NCBI GenBank assembly: GCA_021648405.1
Contig: JAKISX010000012.1
Span: 1 to 33,780 of the forward strand
DNA: 33,780 nucleotides
Direction: 5' to 3'
Origin: Sulfurimonas sp.
Lineage (GTDB): Bacteria; Campylobacterota; Campylobacteria; Campylobacterales; Sulfurimonadaceae
Part shown: piece after piece, positions 1-7,257 of the stretch
Position numbering within the stretch: position 1 is the stretch's first letter
Layout of the letters: each line of letters starts with the position of its first letter
The notes under the pieces: model-generated
Databases searched by the model: none
Seen by the model: only the letters and a program-made list of their open reading frames with translations
Told to the model about the DNA's origin: nothing
Program-made: the position numbers and the translations under genes

Positions 1-1060
1 TGCTCAAAAATTCTAAAAGATTAACTTCACTTACATTTTTATAATATATTTCAATTAATGATTTATAAAACTCATCTCCCACTCTATCAAGTCGCGCCTT
101 GTTTTCTTTTGAGTCTTGTTCTATCTCTTTAGATGTAGCATTTAATTTTTCATACAACTTTGTTTGATTAAATGGTTCACCCATCGCAAAATTAAAATTT
201 GATTTTTTATCAAAAGCTCTAAGCAAAGTTGCAAATTTTTCATCTGGCAATATAACTGCAATATTTTGAGCCTCGTAGCCTTTTTTTATATATTCATATA
301 TTTTTTGCTTTACAAAAGCAACTTGAAGCAGTTGTTCACTAAAAGAAAAACATGATATATTTGAATTTTGTATAATTATTTCTTTTTTTATTATCTCATT
401 TTTATTTAATGATATTAGATATTTATAATCTTGTTCTAGCTCAATCCCTAAATCCAAAAATTTGCTTTGCATCTTAATGTTAAATCTGCTGGTTTTAAAT
501 ACAATATTTATTTCGCAATACTCTCTACACTTCATTAAAAGTTCAAATTCAAAATTTGTTAGATGACCATCTACATATATCTCTATATTCTTATGTTCTT
601 TTGCATAAGATAAATTAAACTCGTACAACTTAGGTAAAAATATTTTATCTAGTATTTTTTGCTTTAAACATAGTTTTTCATACCTTTTATACAACTCTTG
701 CAGTATCTCTATATGCTCCTCAAACTCCGCATATATATCGTTAGTTGCTAAGTTATCTATCTCATATTTTTCATTGGCTAACTCTTCAAAAAATTTAAAA
801 ATATATGAACTATTTTTTGTAAATGTAAAAAAGTTTCTTTGTATTTGTAAACTCTCAAATGATTTAAACTCTGATGCTTTTAAAAGAAGTAATATACGTG
901 AATCATCATCTATTGGTTTAAAATCTTTAACTACACACAACTTTGAGATAAACTCACCCATTGTTATATAATTTGGTAAAAAAAGTGTTTGCTTGTCTAT
1001 CTTAAATAATTCATGACGAATAGCGCGGCTAGAGGGCAAGATAATTGTAGTTTCATTCAT
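1..1060 (-). CDS. addB: AddB-like helicase/PD-(D/E)XK nuclease, N-terminal part (runs off window)
   Basis: Open frame of 353 codons on the minus strand, uninterrupted to the window edge, so the C-terminus is missing. The protein opens with METs and a short strand ending in LPSSRAIRHEL, then YITMGEFI, the style of AddB/RecB-like proteins of Campylobacterota, which begin with a degenerate nucleotide-binding loop. Further on are an IEIYVDGHLTNFE segment and IAVILPDEKFA, matching the inactivated helicase core of AddB. In the family, AddB pairs with AddA to resect double-strand breaks, and its C-terminal nuclease would lie outside the window. The ATG at 1060 is preceded 6 nt upstream by TATAAT and has no Shine-Dalgarno sequence. 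It could instead be another RecB-family nuclease. Confidence 0.6.
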   Translation of the reverse strand, partial: MNETTIILPSSRAIRHELFKIDKQTLFLPNYITMGEFISKLCVVKDFKPIDDDSRILLLLKASEFKSFESLQIQRNFFTFTKNSSYIFKFFEELANEKYEIDNLATNDIYAEFEEHIEILQELYKRYEKLCLKQKILDKIFLPKLYEFNLSYAKEHKNIEIYVDGHLTNFEFELLMKCREYCEINIVFKTSRFNIKMQSKFLDLGIELEQDYKYLISLNKNEIIKKEIIIQNSNISCFSFSEQLLQVAFVKQKIYEYIKKGYEAQNIAVILPDEKFATLLRAFDKKSNFNFAMGEPFNQTKLYEKLNATSKEIEQDSKENKARLDRVGDEFYKSLIEIYYKNVSEVNLLEFLS

Positions 1061-1066
1061 AAAGAT

Positions 1067-1089
1067 ATTATAACATTTTGGTGTATAAT
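1067..1089. promoter_or_regulatory. Divergent back-to-back -10 boxes for addB-like gene and FAD oxidoreductase
   Basis: A minus-strand TATAAT lies at 1072-1067, with the addB-like ATG at 1060. A plus-strand TATAAT lies at 1084-1089, with the oxidoreductase ATG at 1097. Each box ends 6-7 nt before its start codon, so transcription would begin at or next to the A of ATG. Neither start has a Shine-Dalgarno sequence. The start codons are only 36 nt apart, so the two promoters must overlap. Confidence 0.55.
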
Positions 1090-1096
1090 TGCATTT

Positions 1097-2212
1097 ATGA
1101 TATATGATTTTTTAATTATTGGTGCTGGTGTAGCTGGCTGCAACTGTGCTTATGCTCTAAATAAAGCAGGTAAAAGTGTTGCGATAATAGATAAAGAGGG
1201 AGTTGCAAAAGGTGGCAGTGGTGCTGCTGGTGCATTTCTTTCACCACTTGCAGGTAAAAAAAATTCATACAATTCACTTGTCAATAATGCATTAAAGTAT
1301 TCCATAGATTTTTATGAAAAACTACTCCCTAATTATGTTACTAAAAAAGGTGTATTAAGAATCCAAAATGATAATTTTGATGAAACTAAACTCAAAGACA
1401 ATGAGATAAAATTTGAATATAAAAAATTCAATGATATTGAGGGTTATTTTTACAAAGATGCTGCTATCATAAATCCATCTGAGATATGCAATAAGCTAAT
1501 AGAGGACTGCGATTTTTATCTTTTAGATGCACAAGAGTTGATTTTTATAAATAATATCTATCATATTAAAGACTTAAGAGCAAAAAACATCATATTAACC
1601 CAAGGTGTAAGCACTCCAATAATAAGCTATCCTTATGTGAAAATATCTCCTATTTTTGGAGTTAAAATAGATGTTAAAACTTCATCAATTATACCTTTTA
1701 ATATCCATAAATCAATCTCGGTATCAACAAATAAAAAAGATGGCACAGTTGCTATTGGGGCAACTAGCATAAATCATGTTCTTGAGGGAATTGAATGTAC
1801 TACAACTTGTGATAAATGTATGTTTCTTGTAAATAATGACCAAGAGGATGTCAAATCACTTTTAAATCAAGCAAATCAATTGATAGATTTAAAAGATTTA
1901 GAAGTTGTTAAGATTTATAAAGGTGCAAGAGCTACTATTAAAAGTTATTTTCCTGTAGTTGGTAAAATAATTAACTATGAAAACTCTATAAAAAAATATC
2001 CCTCTATTAAAAATGGGGCAAAAATATCAAGTGATTTGCTGGAGTATTACCCCAATGTTTATACACTAAATGCTTTAGGATCAAGAGGGTTTGTTTTTGG
2101 GCCATATTTGGCAAAAATTTTAAAAGATAATATTTTAAATGATGCAAAAATACCTAAAGAGATTTCGTTAGAAAAACTTTTTTATAAGATGGCAAGAAGT
2201 AGAAAAATTTAA
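1097..2212 (+). CDS. FAD-dependent oxidoreductase, MnmC2/DAO-like
   Basis: A 371-residue protein of the DAO fold. The N-terminal dinucleotide-binding motif is GAGVAG at residues 9-14, after the strand YDFLIIG. A glycine/serine-rich GGSGAAGAFLSPL segment and a C-terminal NALGSRGFVFGP segment resemble the FAD domain of MnmC, which oxidises carboxymethylaminomethyl-uridine in the tRNA wobble position. The stretch RATIKSYFPVVG fits the same family. No methyltransferase domain is attached. An earlier ATG at 1013 would put the FAD motif about 37 residues in and add a non-conserved leader that overlaps the divergent gene, so 1097 is chosen. The exact substrate is inferred; glycine-oxidase-type members are the alternative. 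The last codon overlaps the convergent fixH-like gene. Confidence 0.7.
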   Translation: MIYDFLIIGAGVAGCNCAYALNKAGKSVAIIDKEGVAKGGSGAAGAFLSPLAGKKNSYNSLVNNALKYSIDFYEKLLPNYVTKKGVLRIQNDNFDETKLKDNEIKFEYKKFNDIEGYFYKDAAIINPSEICNKLIEDCDFYLLDAQELIFINNIYHIKDLRAKNIILTQGVSTPIISYPYVKISPIFGVKIDVKTSSIIPFNIHKSISVSTNKKDGTVAIGATSINHVLEGIECTTTCDKCMFLVNNDQEDVKSLLNQANQLIDLKDLEVVKIYKGARATIKSYFPVVGKIINYENSIKKYPSIKNGAKISSDLLEYYPNVYTLNALGSRGFVFGPYLAKILKDNILNDAKIPKEISLEKLFYKMARSRKI

Positions 2213-2721
2213 TACTCGTAAACTTCATCTACCCTTGTATCTACTTTTACATTATAGTATCTTTCTTTGTCTCCAATTTTAACATTAGCCATTATGTTCC
2301 ACCTACCCTCAAGAGGAAGCTCAATAGCGTTAAAACTATACACACCATTATCAAAATTTGGATTTAGCAATTCTTGATTATACTTATGTTTGTTTGGACG
2401 CGTTACTATAACTTTAATAACTGCATTATTTATTTTTTCGCCGTATAGGTCTGTTATTTCGTATTTTATTACTGTATTTTCAGTATTTAAACCATCTGCA
2501 ATATAATTTATTTTGTAATTTTTATCAAAATCAATTTTAGCTTTGATTATATCGTTTGCAGCAGCATCTGCGTCATGATAATACATCATATTTTTATCGC
2601 TATTCTCAACTGGGAGCTTGCTTGATACTATTATTGTAACAATACACGCACTAAATATAAATACTATTGATAAACTAATTGCATATGGCCAAATCTTACC
2701 ACTTTTAAAAAATTCTTTCAT
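2209..2721 (-). CDS. FixH-like membrane protein of the cbb3 oxidase cluster
   Basis: A 170-residue protein with one N-terminal membrane anchor (about residues 12-33) and an extracytoplasmic beta-rich domain. The sequence YYHDADAAANDIIKAKIDFDKNY followed by a beta-sandwich ending in EGRWNIMANVKIGDKERYY is typical of FixH/CcoG-partner proteins. FixH family members help copper loading or assembly of cbb3 oxidase. It is the last gene of the ccoN operon and overlaps the preceding gene by 4 nt (2718-2721), which suggests translational coupling. Its TAA stop overlaps the stop of the convergent oxidoreductase in a shared TTAA at 2209-2212. The family call rests on topology, motif style and position. 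Confidence 0.65.
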   Translation of the reverse strand: MKEFFKSGKIWPYAISLSIVFIFSACIVTIIVSSKLPVENSDKNMMYYHDADAAANDIIKAKIDFDKNYKINYIADGLNTENTVIKYEITDLYGEKINNAVIKVIVTRPNKHKYNQELLNPNFDNGVYSFNAIELPLEGRWNIMANVKIGDKERYYNVKVDTRVDEVYEY

Positions 2722-3398
2722 TTATTTTGCCTTGCATAAAATATTCTTCTTTTTATATACATATAGATAGCAATTAAAATTATTCCATAAAATACTAACT
2801 TAACAACAAATATAGAATTTTGATTTGCATTTCCAATTGCATTTTCTAAAACTATATCTTTGGATTCAGCAATTTGTTCTGCTATATCAGCATAACCGTT
2901 AAACATAGAAGCACTATATTTGCCTATGTGGGCACCATCTTTTGTTTTTTGAGCAAGTAAAGGTAAAATAGTCCCTCCGCTACTCATGTCACTAAAGTCC
3001 ATGTTTAGAAGTGCTACAATGAATGCTTGAACAGGTGATGATATAGGACTTAAAACTTGTTGTTTGTCAAAATACTTATATAGAGATGGAGGGTTTGCTA
3101 AAATATCAACTTTTGCATCCATCTCTGAAAAAGTTAATAAAATTGTAGGTTCGCTAAAATTTTTTATTAGTTCTTTTTCATACTTAGCTATGCTTTGTCC
3201 AGCTGGTAACTCTTTTAACATTATAAGCCTTAAAGATATTCCAGTTTTTGCATATAGCTCTGATCCAAGCTTATCAATCTCTGCGGTAAACTTAGGATTG
3301 AAAACTACTTCATCTTTATATAAAAATTGTGCGCTTAGTGTTGTTTGTAAAAATATCATAAGAATGAGGGCGCTAAGCCCTCTAAGTAAAAAATTCAA
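2718..3398 (-). CDS. Signal-peptide-bearing TPM-like membrane protein in cbb3 cluster
   Basis: A 226-residue protein. A signal peptide covers about residues 1-23 and ends LSA before QFLY. An alpha/beta domain follows that reads like a TPM (DUF477) fold: an EIDKLGSELYAKTG helix, a LRLIML strand, then TILLTFSEMDAKVDILAN. A C-terminal membrane helix lies at about 198-216 with a basic IKRR tail. The function is unknown, but the location between ccoP-associated genes and fixH suggests a role in oxidase assembly. The start at 3398 is TTG and gives a proper signal peptide with a basic n-region. The first in-frame ATG (3359) would leave no charged n-region. A GAGGGC/GCCCTC hairpin lies just inside the start (3366-3382). 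Confidence 0.6.
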   Translation of the reverse strand: MNFLLRGLSALILMIFLQTTLSAQFLYKDEVVFNPKFTAEIDKLGSELYAKTGISLRLIMLKELPAGQSIAKYEKELIKNFSEPTILLTFSEMDAKVDILANPPSLYKYFDKQQVLSPISSPVQAFIVALLNMDFSDMSSGGTILPLLAQKTKDGAHIGKYSASMFNGYADIAEQIAESKDIVLENAIGNANQNSIFVVKLVFYGIILIAIYMYIKRRIFYARQNK

Positions 3399-3404
3399 AA
3401 AAAT

Positions 3405-3497
3405 CTAACCTATGTATAGATGATTTGGTGTAAGAACTACATAAGCTGTGTAGATAGCAGTGATTATTAACCCAAGTGTAATTAATTTATCCATCAT
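3405..3497 (-). CDS. 30-residue single-helix membrane microprotein in the cco operon
   Basis: A short frame begins with two adjacent ATGs (3497 and 3494) and ends in TAG at 3405. The product is MMDKLITLGLIITAIYTAYV followed by VLTPNHLYIG: one hydrophobic helix with a charged N-terminus and a short polar tail. The minus strand carries AAGGGAG four bases ahead of the first ATG, one of the best ribosome-binding sites in the operon. It sits between DUF4006 and the TPM-like gene with only short gaps. Some cbb3 oxidases carry tiny extra subunits (CcoM in Pseudomonas stutzeri is one transmembrane helix of similar size), so a CcoM-type role is possible. No sequence homology is claimed. Confidence 0.6.
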   Translation of the reverse strand: MMDKLITLGLIITAIYTAYVVLTPNHLYIG

Positions 3498-3505
3498 ATA
3501 CTCCC

Positions 3506-3727
3506 TTACTTAACATCAACGATATGATCAGATTGTTTTGAACCGTTGCCGCCAATACCTGATTTAATATCTTTTTTATTTACAACTTCATAGTAATTAT
3601 TCATGTTAGCATTTTGCACATTAAGACCCCATACTGTAAAAACAACAAGGAGGCTTAAAAGAAGTGCAGTAGCTATCAACATGCCAGAAATACCACTAAG
3701 AGTAAATATGCCTCTATTTTCATTCAT
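3506..3727 (-). CDS. DUF4006 family membrane protein
   Basis: A 73-residue protein with one long transmembrane helix (about residues 14-36) after the motif NENRGIFTLSGISGML, which I recognise as the DUF4006 family found beside ccoP in Campylobacterota. The C-terminal half is polar and probably periplasmic. It starts 10 nt after the ccoP stop, with a GGGG-type ribosome-binding site before the ATG at 3727. It is presumably an accessory subunit or assembly factor of the cbb3 oxidase; its function has not been shown as far as I know. Confidence 0.8.
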   Translation of the reverse strand: MNENRGIFTLSGISGMLIATALLLSLLVVFTVWGLNVQNANMNNYYEVVNKKDIKSGIGGNGSKQSDHIVDVK

Positions 3728-3737
3728 ATTAGACCCC

Positions 3738-4658
3738 TTATTTATTTAAGCTACTGATATATGCACCAACAGCTTCTTTTTGTTTATCGCTTAATCTATC
3801 AAATTTAGGCATATCGCCAATGAAGCCTTTTTTACCACGATTTAATACATCAACAATAAATCCAGATTCGCCATACACTAATAAATCTGGCGAACTACCA
3901 TCTAAGCCTTTGCCGTCAGTTCCATGACATCCTGCACAAGCATTATCATAAGCAATAGAACCAGTCTCGCCACTAAGATCATTCATAATATATACAGCAA
4001 TATCAGTAGCGTCTTGTCCGCTTGCAAAACCAGCAGCCATATCACCCATTGGATAATTTAATCCTTTAGAACCATTCACTATTGCATCAACAATAGATGC
4101 ATGTGTGCCCCAATTGTTAAGGTCAGTTGAGAGTCCATCAATACCATCAGCTGTAAGACCATGACATATCATACATTCAGTTATATATACAGATTCGCCC
4201 ATATCTATCATATATTGGGTCTTTTCTGTTTCTGAAAAATTACTCATTTTTTCATTAAAATCTTTTTCAAATTTAGTAGTTAAAGTAACCACTTCTTCAT
4301 TATACTCGCCAATTTGTGAATACGCATTTAAAGGGTAACCAGCGATAAAATACCACATACCCCATACTATAGTAAGCAAAAATGTTACTGCCCACCCAAC
4401 AGGCAACTCATTTTCATACTCAGCAATGCCATCCCAAGTTTCCCTAGCTAATACACCATCAGCTGTGTCTGTTTGCATTTGACGTACATACTTAATTACA
4501 ACAAAAACTGTAATTATAACAAGTGAAACAGCACCTGCTATTGTTAATATATTTATAATATCATCATTAAGACCACCCTTAGTACCAGTTACTGCTATGT
4601 AAGTGGCTCCAAGCATTAATGCTCCCATGATAATTCCCCAAAGATAAAGCTTGTTCAT
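3738..4658 (-). CDS. ccoP: cbb3-type cytochrome c oxidase diheme subunit CcoP
   Basis: A 306-residue membrane-anchored diheme cytochrome. Three hydrophobic stretches lie at about 4-25, 34-58 and 88-110. Two c-type heme sites follow: CMICH at 162-166 and CAGCH at 241-245. Candidate axial methionines are in YPMGDM (about 203) and GDMPKF near the C-terminus. CcoP receives electrons from soluble cytochromes and passes them to CcoO and CcoN in the high-affinity oxidase. It lies 10 nt after ccoQ in a compact operon. The long N-terminal membrane region, with an extra helix before the usual one, is longer than in many proteobacterial CcoP proteins. Confidence 0.95.
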   Translation of the reverse strand: MNKLYLWGIIMGALMLGATYIAVTGTKGGLNDDIINILTIAGAVSLVIITVFVVIKYVRQMQTDTADGVLARETWDGIAEYENELPVGWAVTFLLTIVWGMWYFIAGYPLNAYSQIGEYNEEVVTLTTKFEKDFNEKMSNFSETEKTQYMIDMGESVYITECMICHGLTADGIDGLSTDLNNWGTHASIVDAIVNGSKGLNYPMGDMAAGFASGQDATDIAVYIMNDLSGETGSIAYDNACAGCHGTDGKGLDGSSPDLLVYGESGFIVDVLNRGKKGFIGDMPKFDRLSDKQKEAVGAYISSLNK

Positions 4659-4667
4659 ATCTCTCTC

Positions 4668-4871
4668 CTATTTCTCATTATCTTTTGATCTAGCTGATAC
4701 TGGAGTATCGGCTAAATCATCATGTAGTGCCATATCTGCATAATCTTCATAATCTAAGCCATCTACATCTTTTTTTACACTATACAGATGATATATATAG
4801 CCATATAAAAATATGACTAATATTGTAATTAGTATAAAATATCCGTAAGCCTGAAGTTGTGCGATATCCAT
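4668..4871 (-). CDS. ccoQ: cbb3-type cytochrome oxidase subunit CcoQ
   Basis: A 67-residue protein with one transmembrane helix (about residues 8-30) and an acidic cytoplasmic tail containing DVDGLDYEDYADMALHDD. Size, single helix and position between ccoO and ccoP are those of CcoQ, which stabilises the cbb3 complex. It starts 13 nt after the ccoO stop. The tail ends in a polar ARSKDNEK. The call rests mainly on gene order and topology because CcoQ sequences are poorly conserved. Confidence 0.85.
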   Translation of the reverse strand: MDIAQLQAYGYFILITILVIFLYGYIYHLYSVKKDVDGLDYEDYADMALHDDLADTPVSARSKDNEK

Positions 4872-4883
4872 TGTAAACCTTTA

Positions 4884-5576
4884 CTACTTTAAACCGTTCA
4901 TATACGCAATAATTGCAACAATTTCAGGAATCTGACCACTTGCAACTGCGTCTTTTACACCTTGATCTTTCATATCTGCTACAATTATTCTTGCTTCAGC
5001 TAAAGCTAACGCATGAGCATCTGCAACACTTTTTCCCATTTTAACAACAGCCATGCTACCATCTTTCATAGGCACTGGTGTATTATAAGGGACTGAAAAA
5101 AACTGAGCTATTGTTAATTGCTCTGCAAAAGCAGTATTTATATCAGCAATATTTGTAAACATCCATTTATAAGCAGGCATATTAGTACCTGGGACAACAG
5201 ATGCTGGGTCTTTCATATGTATTTCATGCCAATCTGTAGTACGGTAGTTACCTACACGCAACAAATCTGGACCAGTTCTTTTTGAACCCCAAAGAAAAGG
5301 ACGATCATAAGCATACTCGCCACTTAAAGAGTAATCACCATAGCGATCAGTCTCTGATTTAAATGGACGGACTAGTTGAGAGTGACATGCATTACAAGAA
5401 TTCTTGATATATACATGACGACCAGCTAACTCTAAAGTTGTATAAGGTTTAGTCCCAATTACAGGACGAGATTGCTGTGCAAAATTTGGAAAAATTTCAA
5501 CTATACCAGCAAAAGCGATTATTACAAATACAACTACCGAAAAGAAGAACGGATTTTTTTCTAACCAATGAAACAT
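4884..5576 (-). CDS. ccoO: cbb3-type cytochrome c oxidase monoheme subunit CcoO
   Basis: A 230-residue monoheme cytochrome. An N-terminal anchor (about residues 9-30) is followed by the single heme site CNACH at 61-65, within the family-typical context IKNSCNACHSQLVRPF. The motif GPDLLRVG and a PGTNMPAYKW segment holding the likely axial methionine are both present. CcoO relays electrons from CcoP to the CcoN heme b. It lies 19 nt after ccoN with a GGAGG-like ribosome-binding site. Length and motifs are normal for the family. Confidence 0.95.
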   Translation of the reverse strand: MFHWLEKNPFFFSVVVFVIIAFAGIVEIFPNFAQQSRPVIGTKPYTTLELAGRHVYIKNSCNACHSQLVRPFKSETDRYGDYSLSGEYAYDRPFLWGSKRTGPDLLRVGNYRTTDWHEIHMKDPASVVPGTNMPAYKWMFTNIADINTAFAEQLTIAQFFSVPYNTPVPMKDGSMAVVKMGKSVADAHALALAEARIIVADMKDQGVKDAVASGQIPEIVAIIAYMNGLK

Positions 5577-5594
5577 AATATAATCCTCCCTTAC

Positions 5595-7085
5595 TTAAGC
5601 GCCCATAGGCGAAGCAGATTGTAGCTCAGATTCCTTAACAGGACGAGCAGACATAGTTTTATACATGTTATACGCAAACATCAAGAAACCAACCAAATAC
5701 AATACACCACCAACACCACGAATAGTGTAATACGGATATAACACAGTAACTGTATCTATAAATGAATATGCTAAATTACCAAATTCATCATGAGCGCGCC
5801 ACATCATACCTTGAGTAATACCAGCAATCCACATAGAAGTGAAGTATAAAACAACACCTACAGTTTGAATCCAAAACTGTGTAGCCATTAAGCTTTTTGA
5901 ATATATTTCACGCTTAAATACTCGCGGAGCCATATGATATAGTGCTGCCATTATCATAAATGTAACCCAACCAAGAGCACCATTATGAACATGACCAATA
6001 ATCCAGTCCGTAAAATGCGCAATAGCATTAACAGATTTAATAGCCTGGATTGAACCCTCTAGTGTTGAGAACATATAGAATGTAGAACCTAAAATCATAA
6101 ACTTAATAAGAGGAGACGCTGCAACTTGTTGCCACTCGCCTCTCATAGTAAGAAGCATATTAATCGCTGAACCCCATGATGGTAAAATAAGGATTATTGA
6201 AAAAATAGAACCCATAGTTTGCATCCAGTCAGGGACAGTTGAATATAAAAGGTGATGACCACCAGCCCATATATAAAGGAACATTAAACCCCAAAAAGAA
6301 AGTAAAGATAGCTTATAAGAATAAATAGCTTGACCTGATTCCTTTGGTAAAAAATAATAAATCATTGCAATAATAGGAACAGTAAAACCAAATGCAACAG
6401 CATTGTGTCCATACCACCATTGTACTAAAGCGTCATTTGTACCAGCATACATAGATACTGAATGATACCAAACGCCTACGCTAGATTCGCCAATCTCGCT
6501 AACTCCAAACATTGTTGGAATTGCCATATTGTTAAATAAGTAAAGCATAGCTATACCTAAGAAAGTAGCAATATAGTACCAGACAGAGATATACAATGTT
6601 TTCTCGCGACGAATACCAATGAGACCAAATACACCCATACCAAATAATATCCAAACAACAACAATCGCAATATCAATTGGCCACTCAAATTCAGCATATT
6701 CTTTTGAAGTTGTAACACCCATTAAAAGTGAAATAACAGCTGCTGCGACAGCAATTAGATATAACCAAAAATGTAGCTTTCCGATAAACATCAAAAAGCG
6801 TGATTCAGCCATTGATACTTTTAGTACACGCTGACCAACATAATACCAAGTAGCAAAAATACCACTTAATGTAAAACCAAAAACTACTGCATCTGTATGC
6901 AGTGGACGAAGACGACTGTAGTTAATATACTCAGCTATCGCAAGATCACTCCCGTTTAAACTAGGATACGCAAGCTGAAATGCTAATATTACACCAACGA
7001 GCATACCTACTATACCTAAAACGATAGTAGTAAGCATGAACATCTTTGCAACTGTATAGTCGTACTCTAATGGACGATTCTCCAT
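5595..7085 (-). CDS. ccoN: cbb3-type cytochrome c oxidase catalytic subunit CcoN
   Basis: A 496-residue polytopic heme-copper oxidase subunit I. Family motifs include RPLHTDAVVFGF with an early heme-ligand histidine, WWYGHNAVAFGFTVPI with the Cu-B histidine and the cross-linked tyrosine, and GGHHLLYSTVPDW with the histidine pair. TDWIIGHVHNGALGW carries the late heme-ligand histidines. It reduces O2 to water in the inner membrane with high oxygen affinity, which suits a microaerophilic lifestyle. It is the first gene of the operon, with AAGGAG ahead of the ATG at 7085. The upstream region contains an 11-bp direct repeat and a likely -10. Confidence 0.97.
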   Translation of the reverse strand: MENRPLEYDYTVAKMFMLTTIVLGIVGMLVGVILAFQLAYPSLNGSDLAIAEYINYSRLRPLHTDAVVFGFTLSGIFATWYYVGQRVLKVSMAESRFLMFIGKLHFWLYLIAVAAAVISLLMGVTTSKEYAEFEWPIDIAIVVVWILFGMGVFGLIGIRREKTLYISVWYYIATFLGIAMLYLFNNMAIPTMFGVSEIGESSVGVWYHSVSMYAGTNDALVQWWYGHNAVAFGFTVPIIAMIYYFLPKESGQAIYSYKLSLLSFWGLMFLYIWAGGHHLLYSTVPDWMQTMGSIFSIILILPSWGSAINMLLTMRGEWQQVAASPLIKFMILGSTFYMFSTLEGSIQAIKSVNAIAHFTDWIIGHVHNGALGWVTFMIMAALYHMAPRVFKREIYSKSLMATQFWIQTVGVVLYFTSMWIAGITQGMMWRAHDEFGNLAYSFIDTVTVLYPYYTIRGVGGVLYLVGFLMFAYNMYKTMSARPVKESELQSASPMGA

Positions 7086-7195
7086 ATTTAGACTCCTTAA
7101 AGATTCAAAGTAATTAAGCCCTTTTTAAATAAACTTTACCTATTTAGACTAATTAACATTGCTATAATAACTTAATAACTATTTAAGTTTTCTTA

Positions 7196-7217
7196 ATTAG
7201 TGACACATTAGTGACAT
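7196..7217 (-). promoter_or_regulatory. 11-bp tandem direct repeat upstream of ccoN
   Basis: ATTAGTGACAC (7196-7206) is followed directly by ATTAGTGACAT (7207-7217), a 10/11 match with one-helical-turn spacing. It lies about 110 bp before the ccoN start. A candidate minus-strand -10 is TATTAT within 7161-7170, which would put the repeats just upstream of the -35 region. Two head-to-tail half-sites one turn apart are the usual layout for OmpR-type response regulators. The regulator is not known. Confidence 0.4.
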
Positions 7218-7257
7218 TTATGCTAACTTTTTGTTAAGTATAAACAAAACGAACAAT

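Noticed and set aside
774..971. 65-codon plus-strand frame
   Set aside because: It lies antisense within the continuous addB-like coding frame and has no recognisable product.
1013..1096. Upstream ATG giving a longer FAD oxidoreductase
   Set aside because: It would overlap the divergent addB-like gene and its promoter, and would put about 28 non-conserved residues before the FAD-binding strand.
3366..3382. GAGGGC/GCCCTC hairpin as a terminator in the cco operon
   Set aside because: It lies inside the 5' coding part of the TPM-like gene and has no T-run; it may tune translation but does not look like a terminator.
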